Counted from the first letter of the stretch, positions 36,184 through 45,896 are shown. The stretch: 64,000 nucleotides of DNA from CADCWK01 sp035944555 (GCA_035944555.1 DASZAY010000009.1:372001-436000), one strand, 5' to 3'. Made by a program: numbers and translations. The notes: generated from the sequence alone by a model not told the origin.

Positions 36184-37041
36184 ATGCTTCAGCGGACGCG
36201 CGACCCGGACGGCTACCGCAGCCATCAGCGACCCTTGGGACCACAACGAGAGGACGTTCCCCTGCCCCAGCAACTCATCGACACGCATGCCCACATCGAC
36301 GATCCGCAGTTCGCCCAGGACCGGAGCGAGGTCATCGCACGCGCCACCGCGGCCGGCGTCGACCGGATTATCATCATCGGCTATCGGCCCTCAGGTTGGG
36401 ACCGGGCGATCGCCACCGCTCGGTCCTTTGCAGGCGGCCGCGTCTGTCTGGGGATTCACCCCGCTCATGCCGACGAGTACGGCCCGACGACCGCTGACCT
36501 GCTCCGCGCGGCGATCGAGCGCGACCGTGACATCGTCGTCGGGATCGGTGAAACGGGAATCGACCTGTACCGGCCCGGTCCCTCGCTCGAACAGCAGCGG
36601 ATCGCATTCAAGGGGCAGCTCGACCTCGCCGCAGAGCTTGGGCTGCCGACCGTGGTACATCAGCGGGCGGCAGAAGACGAATGTCTTGCCGTTCTCCAGC
36701 AGACGGAGCCTGGGCAGCAGGTCGTTCTCCACAGCTTCGACGCCGGACCAGGCACGGCGGCCGTCGCGCGCGAGCGCAACTGGATCCTTGGCGTCGGCGG
36801 TCTGATGACGCGCGCGTCGAACGTGATCGTCCGGGAAATCATCCGTGACTACCCACTCGAGTTGCTCGTGCTCGAGACAGACAGCCCCTATCTCGTCCCC
36901 AACGGCGTCAAGGCGCGCCGGAATGAGCCGGCGAACGTGGTAGCGATCGCCCGGCGCATGGCGGAACTTCGAGACACCACGTTCGAGGAGATCGCCGAAC
37001 AGACGACGATCACCGCCAGAAGAGTGTTCACCGGACTCTGA
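36184..37041 (+). CDS. TatD family metal-dependent hydrolase
   Basis: TIM-barrel hydrolase of the TatD/YcfH DNase family. The metal-binding pattern is LIDTHAHIDD at the N-terminus, GIGETGIDLYRP, VVHQRAAEDE, LHSFDAG and LETDSPYLVP. The family core normally begins within a few residues of IDTHAH. The only ATG in frame (36184, used here as the outer limit) overlaps the tail of the glmS terminator. It would add a 25-residue charged extension and lacks a ribosome site. A GAGAGGA site lies seven bases before CTG 36262, which would give PQQLIDTHAH directly. I therefore suspect initiation at CTG 36262. Confidence 0.9.
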   Translation: MLQRTRDPDGYRSHQRPLGPQREDVPLPQQLIDTHAHIDDPQFAQDRSEVIARATAAGVDRIIIIGYRPSGWDRAIATARSFAGGRVCLGIHPAHADEYGPTTADLLRAAIERDRDIVVGIGETGIDLYRPGPSLEQQRIAFKGQLDLAAELGLPTVVHQRAAEDECLAVLQQTEPGQQVVLHSFDAGPGTAAVARERNWILGVGGLMTRASNVIVREIIRDYPLELLVLETDSPYLVPNGVKARRNEPANVVAIARRMAELRDTTFEEIAEQTTITARRVFTGL

Positions 37042-37156
37042 CCATCTGTCGCTCAGGTCTGACCCCACTCCGGATGGACCGAGGACGGACGAACGCCATG
37101 CAGATTCGGGACTGGTACTCGACGGGATATGTCGGAACAGTGGTCGAAAGTGGAAT

Positions 37157-37188
37157 GCGAGGCCGGCGCTTCTCAGCGCCGGCCTCGC
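37157..37188. terminator. Bidirectional hairpin between tatD and dnaE
   Basis: A 13-bp perfect stem GCGAGGCCGGCGC / GCGCCGGCCTCGC with a 6-base loop lies between convergent genes. T-tracts are poor on both sides. Confidence 0.65.
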
Positions 37189-37211
37189 CAATCTCGTCCT
37201 ATTGCTGCTGG

Positions 37212-40200
37212 CTAGTCGCCTGCTGCGGCGATCATGTCCTCGCGCCGCTTGAACTGCAGAAGCCCCGAGGGCTGGCGACTGGGTTTGGGCTCAATCACCG
37301 AGATACCGGCCGTGATGGCCATCTCCTCGACGGCGCCAGCCAGCTGTGGAGACCAGTCCACGTTCCATGATCGGCTTCGGATCGTCCGGTGTCCGGGGTC
37401 AACCGGGATGCGCATTACCACCTGGTCATCACCGGGGAACTCGCGGAGCATCTCGGCGAGGTCCTGCAGCTTCTCGATGTCGCCGTCCAGTTCGGCGCTT
37501 CGGCGAAGCGTGATTACGACCTGGCGTGGCGGCAGGGCAGGCTGCTGGACCTCGATCCGGTCGGTCGCCGACTCGCAGATGAACTGGACCTGGTCATTGC
37601 GCACGTCGACCTTGGCCGAGATGTCGAGGATGGCGCCTTCGACCAGCAACCCGCTGTATTGCTCGTACGAGCTTGGAAAGGCCACGATTTCGGCTGTCGC
37701 TGAGAGGTCCTCCAGCGCGACGATTGCCATCGTCTGGTTCTTTCGGGTAGTGATCCGGCGAACGGCCCCGACCATCCCGATCAACCGGACGACCTGACCA
37801 GGGGTGCGCTCGCGTGCGTCAATGATCGTGACGTGATCCCCCACCCCGCGCTCGAGCAGCTCGTTGAGTGGATGGTCGCTGACGTAAACGCCAAGTAGCT
37901 CCTTCTCGGCGGCCAGCAGTTCGGAGGTCGGTAGTGCCGGCACCTGGGGCAGCGGCTGGCTGGAACGGGCAGCCTCACTCTCGGGTCCAGCCAGCATGTC
38001 GAACAAGCCGATCTGGCCACGGGACGCCGCCTTCTGGCGTCGCTGCCCGGCCGTCACGGCGGCGTCCACGGCGGCGATCACGGCCGACCGGTCGCCAAAG
38101 CAGTCCAGCGCGCCGCCGCGCGCCAGGCATTCCACGACGCGCTTGGTGACTATCGACCAGTCGACGACCTCGCAGAAGTGCTCCAGGTCGAGAAAGCGCT
38201 TCTCGGGCAGATCATCGCGGACCGAGACGATGTGCCGGACGGCGCCCTCTCCGACATTCCGGATAGCCGCCAGCCCAAAGCGGATCCCCTGCTTGCCGTG
38301 CTCGTCCGTGTCGACTGAGAAGTCCCGGATGCTTCGATTGATGTCCGGGAGCATGATCGAGATACCCTGGCGGCGGGTCTCGATGATGTTGTGGACGACC
38401 TTCTCGGTCGTCCCGATTTCCGTCGAGAGGATCGCCGCCATGAATTCGACCGGGTAATGCGCCCGGAGGTAGGCGGTCTGGGCGGCAATCACGGCATAGG
38501 CGGCCGAGTGTGCCTTGTTGAAACCGTACCCGGCGAACTTCTCGATCATGTCCCAGATGTCGACGGCGACCTTGCGCTGGACTCCGTTGCCCACGCAGCC
38601 GTCGACGAACCGGTCCTTGTACTTCTTCATGACCTCGGGCAGCTTCTTGCCCATCGCCTTGCGGAGCCCGTCCGAGTCCGCTAGCGAGAAGCCGGCGAGG
38701 ACGTTGGCGATGCGCATGACCTGCTCCTGGTAGAGCGCCACGCCGTACGTTTCGGCGAGGACGCCCTCCAGGTCCGGGTGCTGGTAGACCGTCTCCGTCT
38801 TGCCCAGCTTGCGTGAGATGTAATCCGGCGCCAGCTCCATCGGTCCCGGCCGGATCAGCGCCATCAGCGCGATCAGGTCCTCGAAGCAGTTGGGCTGAAC
38901 ATCGATAGTCATGCGGGTGGTCATCCCGCCTTCCAGCTGGAACACCCCGCCTGTGCCGCCCTTGCAGAGCATGGCGTAGGCGTCCGGGTCATCCATCGGA
39001 ATCGTCTCGATGGTGAGGTCGACTCCCTTTCGCCTGACGAGTTCAACCGCCTTGCCGACGATCGTCAACGTCGACAGGCCGAGAAAGTCCATCTTGAGGA
39101 GGCCGAGGTTCTCCAGCTCGCCCATCGGGTACTGGGTGGTGACTTCACCTTCGCTCTTGCCACCGGCCCGCTGGAGCGGCACGTGGTCGGTCAGCGGGTC
39201 GCGGGAGATGACGACACCAGCCGCGTGGGTGGACGAGTGCCGGGCGATCCCCTCGACCTTCTTGGCCGCGTCGATCAGTTCCTTGACCCCGGCGTCCGTG
39301 TCGTAGAGCGCCTGGAGCTCGGGGACCGAGCTCATCGCCTTGTCGATGGTCATGCCTGGCTGAACGGGGATCAGCTTGGCGACCCGGTCGATATCAGGCT
39401 GGAGCCGCCCCATCGCCCTCCCGCAGTCCCGCACCGACGCCTTTGCGGCCAGAGTCCCGAACGTGATGATCTGCGCGACCTTGTCGGACCCGTATTTCCG
39501 GACGACGTACTCGATCACCTCCTGTCGCCGGTCGTCAGCGAAGTCGATGTCGATATCCGGCATCGAGATGCGGGAGGGGTTAAGGAACCGCTCGAAGATT
39601 AGGTCGTACTTGAGCGGGTCGAGCGCTGTCACGTCCAGGGCATACGTCACGATCGAGCCGGCCGCGGAACCGCGACCCGGCCCGACCAGGATGCCGTTCT
39701 CCTTGGCGAAGCGGACGAAATCCCAGACGACGAGGAAGTAGTTCGTGAAGCCCATGTTCGAGATCACACTGAGCTCGTAGTCGATCCGCTCGGCCACCTC
39801 GCCGGATACTGACCCGTACTTCCGTTGTGCACCTTCCCGCACGACGTGTGCAAGATAGGATTCGTTCGTGAAGCCCTCCGGGACATCAAACTCCGGCAGG
39901 TGATACCCCTTGAAGCCCAAGTCCAGCTGGCACATCTCGGCGATCTTGACCGTATTGTTCAGCGACTCAGGCAGATCCCAGAAGACTCGCGCCATCTGCT
40001 CCGGTGACTTGAGGAACAGCTGGGAGCTGTCGGTCTTCATCCGCTTGGGATCAGACAGCAACGAGTTTGTCTGGACGCAGACGAGCAGGTCCTGGGAGTC
40101 GGCGTCGCCCTCATTGCAGTAGTGAACGTCGTTCGTTGCGACGAGACCGACGCCCATCTCCTTTGCGATCCGGATCAGGGCGGGGTTCGTGTCGACCTGT

Positions 40201-40733
40201 TCCCGGATCCCGTGGTCCTGGACTTCAATGTAGAAGCGTTCCGGGCCGAAGATGTCGCGCAGCTGCCCCGCATAGCGCCGTGCCTTGTCCGGATCGCCGT
40301 GGAGGACGTTGTTGGCGACCGGTCCACCAAGGCAGGCGGAGGTGGCGATGATGCCCTCGCGGTGCTCGTTGAGCCAGTCGAGGTCGATCCGGGGCCGGTA
40401 GTAGAAGCCTTCGAGCGCGGCCTTCGAAGACAACTTCAGCAGGTTGCGATAGCCGGTCTCGTTCTCGGCCAGCAGCAGCAGGTGATAGGACTTGCGCTCC
40501 CGGCTGGTGGCGCTTCCCTCGGCGAGATAGGCCTCTGTCCCGACAATGGGATGGAGGCCGGCCTCCGTGAGTCGCCGATGCCACTCCATCGCACCGTACA
40601 TGACGCCGTGGTCCGTGAGGGCCATGTGTTTGACGCCCGTCTCCACCGCGCGATCGACGTAGTCGCCGATCCGACCGTGACCGTCGAGCAACGAGAACTC
40701 GGTGTGCAGATGGAGATGGGCGAACTCGGTCAT
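37212..40733 (-). CDS. dnaE: DNA polymerase III alpha subunit
   Basis: Replicative polymerase catalytic subunit, 1173 aa. The N-terminal PHP domain has HLHLHTEFSLLDGHG and LTDHGVMYGAMEW. The polymerase active site is MPDIDIDFADDRR, with GPGRGSAAGS and FNKAHSAAYAVIA. A helix-hairpin-helix/tau-binding region and an OB-fold follow near the C-terminus (VRLIGMVGAVRRITTRKNQ, MAIVALEDLSATAEIVAFP). PHP metal residues look retained, so proofreading or pyrophosphatase activity is possible. ATG 40733 is preceded by GAGGGGAT; the in-frame start 40811 is rejected. It is monocistronic as far as visible. Confidence 0.97.
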   Translation of the reverse strand: MTEFAHLHLHTEFSLLDGHGRIGDYVDRAVETGVKHMALTDHGVMYGAMEWHRRLTEAGLHPIVGTEAYLAEGSATSRERKSYHLLLLAENETGYRNLLKLSSKAALEGFYYRPRIDLDWLNEHREGIIATSACLGGPVANNVLHGDPDKARRYAGQLRDIFGPERFYIEVQDHGIREQVDTNPALIRIAKEMGVGLVATNDVHYCNEGDADSQDLLVCVQTNSLLSDPKRMKTDSSQLFLKSPEQMARVFWDLPESLNNTVKIAEMCQLDLGFKGYHLPEFDVPEGFTNESYLAHVVREGAQRKYGSVSGEVAERIDYELSVISNMGFTNYFLVVWDFVRFAKENGILVGPGRGSAAGSIVTYALDVTALDPLKYDLIFERFLNPSRISMPDIDIDFADDRRQEVIEYVVRKYGSDKVAQIITFGTLAAKASVRDCGRAMGRLQPDIDRVAKLIPVQPGMTIDKAMSSVPELQALYDTDAGVKELIDAAKKVEGIARHSSTHAAGVVISRDPLTDHVPLQRAGGKSEGEVTTQYPMGELENLGLLKMDFLGLSTLTIVGKAVELVRRKGVDLTIETIPMDDPDAYAMLCKGGTGGVFQLEGGMTTRMTIDVQPNCFEDLIALMALIRPGPMELAPDYISRKLGKTETVYQHPDLEGVLAETYGVALYQEQVMRIANVLAGFSLADSDGLRKAMGKKLPEVMKKYKDRFVDGCVGNGVQRKVAVDIWDMIEKFAGYGFNKAHSAAYAVIAAQTAYLRAHYPVEFMAAILSTEIGTTEKVVHNIIETRRQGISIMLPDINRSIRDFSVDTDEHGKQGIRFGLAAIRNVGEGAVRHIVSVRDDLPEKRFLDLEHFCEVVDWSIVTKRVVECLARGGALDCFGDRSAVIAAVDAAVTAGQRRQKAASRGQIGLFDMLAGPESEAARSSQPLPQVPALPTSELLAAEKELLGVYVSDHPLNELLERGVGDHVTIIDARERTPGQVVRLIGMVGAVRRITTRKNQTMAIVALEDLSATAEIVAFPSSYEQYSGLLVEGAILDISAKVDVRNDQVQFICESATDRIEVQQPALPPRQVVITLRRSAELDGDIEKLQDLAEMLREFPGDDQVVMRIPVDPGHRTIRSRSWNVDWSPQLAGAVEEMAITAGISVIEPKPSRQPSGLLQFKRREDMIAAAGD

Positions 40734-40794
40734 GGAGAAGATCCCCTCATCGTCGCCGGAGCGCGCAATCTGGCTCCGCGGCGAGGTGACAGTT

Positions 40795-40806
40795 GTGTAC
40801 GTACAC
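40795..40806. promoter_or_regulatory. 12-bp palindrome upstream of dnaE (possible operator)
   Basis: GTGTACGTACAC is perfectly palindromic and lies about 60 bp before the dnaE start, close to a TACAAT hexamer on the minus strand (40825-40830). It does not match the GAAC-N4-GTTC boxes found elsewhere here. Low confidence. Confidence 0.35.
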
Positions 40807-41117
40807 GGCAATGCGGGACGTCATTGTACCTGGGCCGGGTTCACGCGTCGTCCTGATCTTCAACGGATCCTTCTTCTGAGGTAAGACCGACGCGTCCCCA
40901 GGCGGCGGAAAGGAACGGATCTCCCGGCGGACTGGGCGGATCGACCGATCGGGGTCGAACACAACCCCAGCCCACAGGATATGTCGCCGTTCTAGACGAG
41001 GACTGAAGCGGGTACTTGGGACGCCCGGTAGTCCAGTTGGCCCAACGAAAACCTTGAACGACCCACCGGCGTTCCCTGCGGGGGCGGGAACACCAGTGGG
41101 TCGGATCGTCGTGTCGA
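40807..41117. other. Intergenic region between dnaE and XRE regulator
   Basis: No convincing gene, RNA or terminator. The several reverse frames here are Arg/Pro-rich shadows. Confidence 0.4.
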
Positions 41118-41558
41118 TCAGGCGGCAACGCTACCGGTCGACCTGGACGGCAGCGTGTACCGCACCTGCTCCGCAAGCAGGCGAAGCTGCGCACGGAGGA
41201 TGTCCCGCACTTCGGCCGGGACGGCCTCGTCGTGCAGCAGGTGAAGGACCTCGCTGATTTCGGGCTCCGCCGACAGGAGACTCGAGACTTCCCTCGGAAG
41301 AAAACCGGCGGCGGCGAGCAACGAGTCCTGGGCACTTGGGTCGAGCTGCAACGCTGACCCGAGCTGCGTCACGGCCTCCCGGGTCGGCGTCCGGGCGCCA
41401 CTCTCCAGCCGGCTGACGTAGCTGTGATCAAAGCCTGCCCGCTCTGCCAGCTTGCTCTGGGAGACGCGTGACTCCTCCCGGAGCTGCTTGAGTCGCGTGC
41501 CGAATGGTCCGCGGTCCATGCGCTTGGGCTCGGTCGCCCGCCGCTCGATTCGATCCAT
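41118..41558 (-). CDS. XRE family transcriptional regulator
   Basis: A 146-aa helix-turn-helix protein. The Cro/C1-type HTH is at about residues 20-75: FGTRLKQLREESRVSQSKLA, then AERAGFDHSYVSRLESGAR and PTREAVTQLGSAL. The C-terminal 60 residues are Leu-rich helices (EVLHLLHDEAVPAEVRDILR), a likely dimerisation region. ATG 41558 has GGGGA just upstream. It stands alone next to a 1.1-kb gap, so its target is unclear; self-regulation or control of the flanking dnaE are possibilities only. Confidence 0.9.
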   Translation of the reverse strand: MDRIERRATEPKRMDRGPFGTRLKQLREESRVSQSKLAERAGFDHSYVSRLESGARTPTREAVTQLGSALQLDPSAQDSLLAAAGFLPREVSSLLSAEPEISEVLHLLHDEAVPAEVRDILRAQLRLLAEQVRYTLPSRSTGSVAA

Positions 41559-42679
41559 GTCGTTCCCCGCCCATTCTCGATCGGCCCCGGAAGAGCCCAT
41601 CGAGCGTTGCCATAAAGTCACCGACCGGCGATGACTTGATGACACCATGGTAGACACTCGATGCCTGAGGGTCAACGGGTGTGCGGGGTAACCGGTGAAA
41701 GTCGCGTTATCCGCGAGGCAATATCGTTTCTGTGTCGGTAACCAATTGATAACGAGCCGGTTCCTCAAGAATTATGCAGATTGGACGGTGTGGAATGGGA
41801 GTGTCGCATTCCCATCCGTGATGGTTCCACCAAGGCGCGATAGTAGGTCTTCTTTGTCCCGCCGGGTAGAATCAAGGACCAGAAGGTGTCGCGTTCATTC
41901 TGGGTCTTGAGGCTATAGGCCGTCGTCGGGGCTTGGCCGTTTCGGACGCTGTGGAAAGGTCATGAACAGTGGGGACAACGAAGAGAGCCCTGGGTTAGTG
42001 AGGATGGCTGATACCACGTGCGAGCGAACAAAGACTGGGGACGTGCACGTCTCAGCGGCCGCCTGACGTCCCTACCTCTCCTGCTGTGCCCGGCTGGGCA
42101 ACCGATCGCCTGACCGGCACAGTGGATCTGCTCCCGTTTGGTTGACGACCAGGCGTCGCCTCATTCGTCCGCTCTGCAACCATGTCAGAGCACCCTGCTC
42201 GGTCGAGCGCGCAACTGGGGATTCTGTCTGACGGGTCTCGTCCGTCGTCTTGCCGCACTGGCCGAAGGATCAGTGCCCGTCCAACTCGCCGCTTCCGACG
42301 CCTGCCAGGATTTTCAATCCGTGGGCGGGTTCGCTTGGGGACGACGAGATAGGTCACATTGGATTACCGGTACCCTCAGCACTCATTGAGCCGCTCATCG
42401 AGCTATTTCCTCGTTGAGATGTCAGCCTTCGGGGGAGTGGTAACCGGTCGCGCCTCGAAGACCCGAAACCCGACCTCCGCAGTCGTTGGACCGCCTGGCG
42501 CCAGGCTCGCCCGTGCAGCGACTGTCAAGAGCACGCTCACTCCGTTATTGGTCCGATCGTCCAACCTGAGACCGACGTGACGCGGCTCGCTGTTTTACCC
42601 TTCGCCGGGCTCACGTCGCCCGTCAACTCGCGGTCGTCGCGCTGGTCCGTGGCGCTCGGCATCCCTCTGGACACTTCAC
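41559..42679. other. 1.1-kb region without recognisable gene
   Basis: Only short frames with unconvincing Arg/Ser/Pro-rich translations occur. Composition is less GC-biased and lacks the strong third-position GC of real genes in the window. It holds the promoters of the XRE gene (minus) and of the FolD-like gene (plus), but no clear consensus is seen. It could hide an RNA or decayed sequence. Confidence 0.45.
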
Positions 42680-43621
42680 ATGGAAGCGGTGACTACCCCG
42701 ATGACTGCGGTCGAGATGCGTGGCAAGCGCCTGGAAGCTCCCATCCGCGAAGAGATTGCACGCCAGCGTCTCCTCCTACTCGAGGCCGGCCGGCCCCTCC
42801 CCCGTCTGGCGACGATCCTCGTTGGCGATGACCCGGCCGCCGGCAGCTACCGCGCGTCGATCGCCCGGACATTCGGCCGCCTCGGCGTCGACCATCTGCC
42901 GGTGGATCTGCCGGCGACCGCCGGGACGTCCGAGATCCTTGCCAGCCTGAAGAACCTCAACCAAGACGAGACGGTCTCCGGGATCATGGTGTTCCTCCCG
43001 CTCCCCGGCCGGAAGGCGGACCTCGCGGTCCGGGACGCGATCTCACCACTCAAGGATGTCGACGGGATCTCGCCACTGAGCGCCGGCAACCTGCGACTCG
43101 GCCGCCCCACCCTCGAACCGGCCTGCCCTCGCGCCGGAGTGGGGCTGCTCCAGGCCCATGGCGTCCAGCTGGCTGGTGCCCCCGTCACCGTGATCGGCCG
43201 AAGTCCGGTGGTCGGTAGCCCACTGGCCGCGATGCTGACGATGGCCGACGCGACCGTCACGGTCTGCCACCGGGGATCTCGGGACATCGTGGAATGGACT
43301 GGTGCTGCTGAGATCGTGGCATGCGCTGCCGGGACGCATGGCGTGCTGACCGGCGACATGATCAAGCCCGGCACCACGGTGCTCGACTTCGGCACCAATG
43401 TCCTCGACGGTCACCTGGTCGGCGATGCGGTACGCGCGTCAGTCGAGAGGGTCGCGGGTCGGCTGTCGCCAGTACCGGGTGGAACCGGCCCAGCAACGTC
43501 GCTTGTCCTCGCCTATCAGACGGTGCTGGCGGCCCATGCCACCGCCGCGGGCACCCTGGAGGCGATCCTCGACGCCCCGTCGATCGGCCAGCTCGCTACG
43601 TCGGTCGCGTCGAACACGTAG
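42680..43621 (+). CDS. Divergent FolD-like protein (methylene-THF dehydrogenase/cyclohydrolase family)
   Basis: The 313-aa protein has the full FolD layout: ATILVGDDPAAGSYRAS, IMVFLPLP, KDVDGISPLSAGNL, the Rossmann motif VIGRSPVVGSPLAAM, TVCHRGSRDIVEWTGAAEIV, TTVLDFGTNV and SPVPGGTGPAT. In standard enzymes the first motif ends Y-x-x-x-K, where the Lys is essential for cyclohydrolase; here Tyr57 is followed by Ile61. The Gln of VQLPLP is Phe105. The DVDG Asp (128) is kept. I infer loss of cyclohydrolase, with dehydrogenase activity possible or lost. The start could be ATG 42680 or ATG 42701. It stands alone after a 1.1-kb gap. Confidence 0.88.
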   Translation: MEAVTTPMTAVEMRGKRLEAPIREEIARQRLLLLEAGRPLPRLATILVGDDPAAGSYRASIARTFGRLGVDHLPVDLPATAGTSEILASLKNLNQDETVSGIMVFLPLPGRKADLAVRDAISPLKDVDGISPLSAGNLRLGRPTLEPACPRAGVGLLQAHGVQLAGAPVTVIGRSPVVGSPLAAMLTMADATVTVCHRGSRDIVEWTGAAEIVACAAGTHGVLTGDMIKPGTTVLDFGTNVLDGHLVGDAVRASVERVAGRLSPVPGGTGPATSLVLAYQTVLAAHATAAGTLEAILDAPSIGQLATSVASNT

Positions 43622-43775
43622 TCGTCGACATCCCGGAAGCGGGGTCTCGTTAAGCCCTTGAGCGCAATATGCTTGGGTTGTCGTGATGGCTATCGGTGAG
43701 GGCGCCTGACCTGCCGCCATTGAGGATTCGACAACGAGCGGATGCCGTGCTACCATCTTCTGCGGTTTCGCTTGA

Positions 43776-43849
43776 TGGGCTGTCGTCTAACGGTAGGACG
43801 CCTGACTCTGGATCAGGTAGTTGGGGTTCGAATCCCTGCAGCCCAGCCA
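43776..43849 (+). tRNA. tRNA-Gln (CTG)
   Basis: Acceptor TGGGCTG / CAGCCCA, anticodon stem CCTGA / TCAGG, loop CTCTGGA giving anticodon CTG, T arm GGTTCGAATCC, and an encoded CCA end. Confidence 0.95.
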
Positions 43850-43853
43850 CTCA

Positions 43854-43889
43854 CCCGCCCCCGGAAGATCCGGGGGCGGGTTTGTTTTT
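43854..43889 (+). terminator. Terminator after tRNA-Gln
   Basis: An 11-bp perfect stem CCCGCCCCCGG / CCGGGGGCGGG, then TTTGTTTTT. One of the best intrinsic terminators in the window. Confidence 0.9.
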
Positions 43890-44669
43890 CAGCAGTAGCT
43901 CGCTGGTCGTGCTGTTCGTGGGCCAATCGTCAGTCTTTCTCAGCAATCTCTCACTTCCATTCGCCGTTCATAACGGGCTGGCATTGCGCTGCCACTCGGC
44001 CAGAGTGTGAGCCTGCGAGCTCATGAACACACCGATCAATCCTCGGGACGGGGTCATGGCTGAGCTGCCTGGTGACGGGATGTAGGCCCTACGGGCCACT
44101 CCTGAATCTACCCGAACGGTGACTTGCACATTTCTCGTCCCCACATCGCCGCTCAGGATCTGAGCGGCGGACCCGCAGTAGCTCAGGTTCTAATGAAGCG
44201 AGGTCGCTCCGGACCCATCCCGGCGTACGGTGCCGAATACGGCATTGAGAATCCTTCAAGCAACGACCGATTCATCCACCAGCTTCCAAGGTTGTCCACA
44301 TTCATCGTGAAACGACCCGCAGAACGATCAGATCCACTTGTCCATTATGTTGCACATTTGAGGGCCGGTGCTCTACATGGCTAGCTATGTTCCCGGCCTC
44401 CCTGGCACAGCCAAAGCAGATGGAGTGCTGAAACCAAGATGCAGTTGCAGCCAATTTTGTCTCACAGCTTCGGATAAATGGACTACTCATCCCATCGGAA
44501 CGCCACACCTGGCGAGTTGCCATAGTGCGCTCGTCGCGTCGCGGGATTCCACCGAGGTATCGGGCTGGTGAAATTCCGGCAAGCGGGATTCGGGGAGCGT
44601 GATGCCTAAATGGCAGATGTCGACAGAGGTGCGGGCACGTGCGTTATCTCGAAGCCGGCAGGTGCTCCC
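43890..44669. other. 0.8-kb region without recognisable gene
   Basis: Lower-GC sequence with only short unconvincing frames, downstream of tRNA-Gln and downstream of recF. It may be decayed sequence inserted next to the tRNA gene, but no integrase, attachment repeat or insertion-sequence end is visible. Confidence 0.4.
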
Positions 44670-45896
44670 CTATCGCAGGGTGCCGGCTCCGGATTGGAGC
44701 AGCGGGAGGTCCCTGAGGATTGCTGTCTCAAGCGACGCTCGATCCGTCGCCGTCACGGCTACCTGGGCGCCGAAGCCGGAGATCGTCTCAAGCAGGAGTC
44801 GACCCCGCTCCGGGTCGAGCTCTGATAGCACGTCATCGAGGAGGAGAACCGGAGCGTCATCGCCCATCGCCACCATCGAGTCGGCTTCGGCCATCTTCAG
44901 CGCGAGAATGCCGAGACGCTGCTGACCACGCGAGCCATAGACGGCGAGGTCGGCTCCGTCGAGCGCGAGCATAAGATCGTCGCGATGCGGCCCGACGAGG
45001 GTCACCCCTCGCCGAACCTCGTCCGCGAGACGTTGGTTCAGTTGCTCCCTGAAGGTCACAGCGATCCGGTCCACAAGGGACTCGGAGGGGTCCTTCACGA
45101 GCGCCTCCTCATCTCTACCATTCGCTTGTGAGATCACGTTGGAGGAATATGTCGCCTCCAAGTGGGCTCCACCGGCGAGCTGCGCGTAGCGGACGCTTGC
45201 CAGCTCCCCTAGCCGCCGGACATACCGCTCGCGCCCAGCGACGACGATGGCACCGGCTTCCACGAGCTGGTCGTCCCAGAAGAGGAGTTGCGACCTGACC
45301 TGCGAGGACTGCGCGGAGACGCCGTCCCTGGCGAACGACTTCAAGAGGCCGTTGCGCTGGCTCATGACCCGGCCGTACCGGGAAAGGGCCTGGAGGTAAC
45401 CGCGGTCGATCTGAGAGAGGGCAACGTCGAGCAGACGCCGACGGCCGCCCGGCGCTCCACTGACGATGGCGACGTCCTCCGGACTGAACGCAACGGTGCG
45501 GAGGCGCCCAACGACGTCGATGGCACGGACGGGTCGACCATCCAGCCGGCATCGCTTGCGGGCTGTTCCTGTGATTGGCCCGGGAGCGTCATCGCTTCCC
45601 GGAGGATCCGCTTCCAGGACGACTTCGACGTCGACCGGACCGATGTCCTCAATGACCGTTCCACGGCACCGGGCGTACGGGGGGACGCCGTAGTCCCTCC
45701 CGCTCCCCCATCGAATCAACTCCCGGTCGGAAACGGTGCGCTGGCTTCGCGTCGTCGATAGAAAGGAAAGCGCTTCGACGATCGAACTCTTGCCCGATCC
45801 GTTGGGACCGACGATCCGCACTCCGGCGGGCGGGATCTCCAATTCCAGTGACCGGTAGACCCGGAACTCCTCGAGGATCAGCCGACTGACGTGCAC
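44670..45896 (-). CDS. recF: DNA replication and repair protein RecF
   Basis: SMC-like ATPase that helps load RecA at gaps. Walker A is GPNGSGKSS (residues about 30-38), with the signature region near GSRGQQRLGILALKMAEA and Walker B VLLLDDVLSELDPERG. LILEEFRVYRSLELEI is the typical N-terminus. The start at GTG 45896 has GGAGG about 11 bases upstream. A longer GTG start at 45956, abutting the dnaN stop, would add 20 Pro-rich residues. Length 408 aa. It follows dnaN, the classical dnaN-recF order, but dnaA is not in the window. Confidence 0.94.
   Translation of the reverse strand: MHVSRLILEEFRVYRSLELEIPPAGVRIVGPNGSGKSSIVEALSFLSTTRSQRTVSDRELIRWGSGRDYGVPPYARCRGTVIEDIGPVDVEVVLEADPPGSDDAPGPITGTARKRCRLDGRPVRAIDVVGRLRTVAFSPEDVAIVSGAPGGRRRLLDVALSQIDRGYLQALSRYGRVMSQRNGLLKSFARDGVSAQSSQVRSQLLFWDDQLVEAGAIVVAGRERYVRRLGELASVRYAQLAGGAHLEATYSSNVISQANGRDEEALVKDPSESLVDRIAVTFREQLNQRLADEVRRGVTLVGPHRDDLMLALDGADLAVYGSRGQQRLGILALKMAEADSMVAMGDDAPVLLLDDVLSELDPERGRLLLETISGFGAQVAVTATDRASLETAILRDLPLLQSGAGTLR

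Noticed and set aside
42052..42357. 101-codon reverse frame in the 1.1-kb gap
   Set aside because: Arg/Pro/Ser-rich without ribosome site or recognisable fold.
43776..44669. Integrative element at tRNA-Gln
   Set aside because: No integrase, no repeated tRNA 3' end and no cargo genes in the 0.8 kb that follow.
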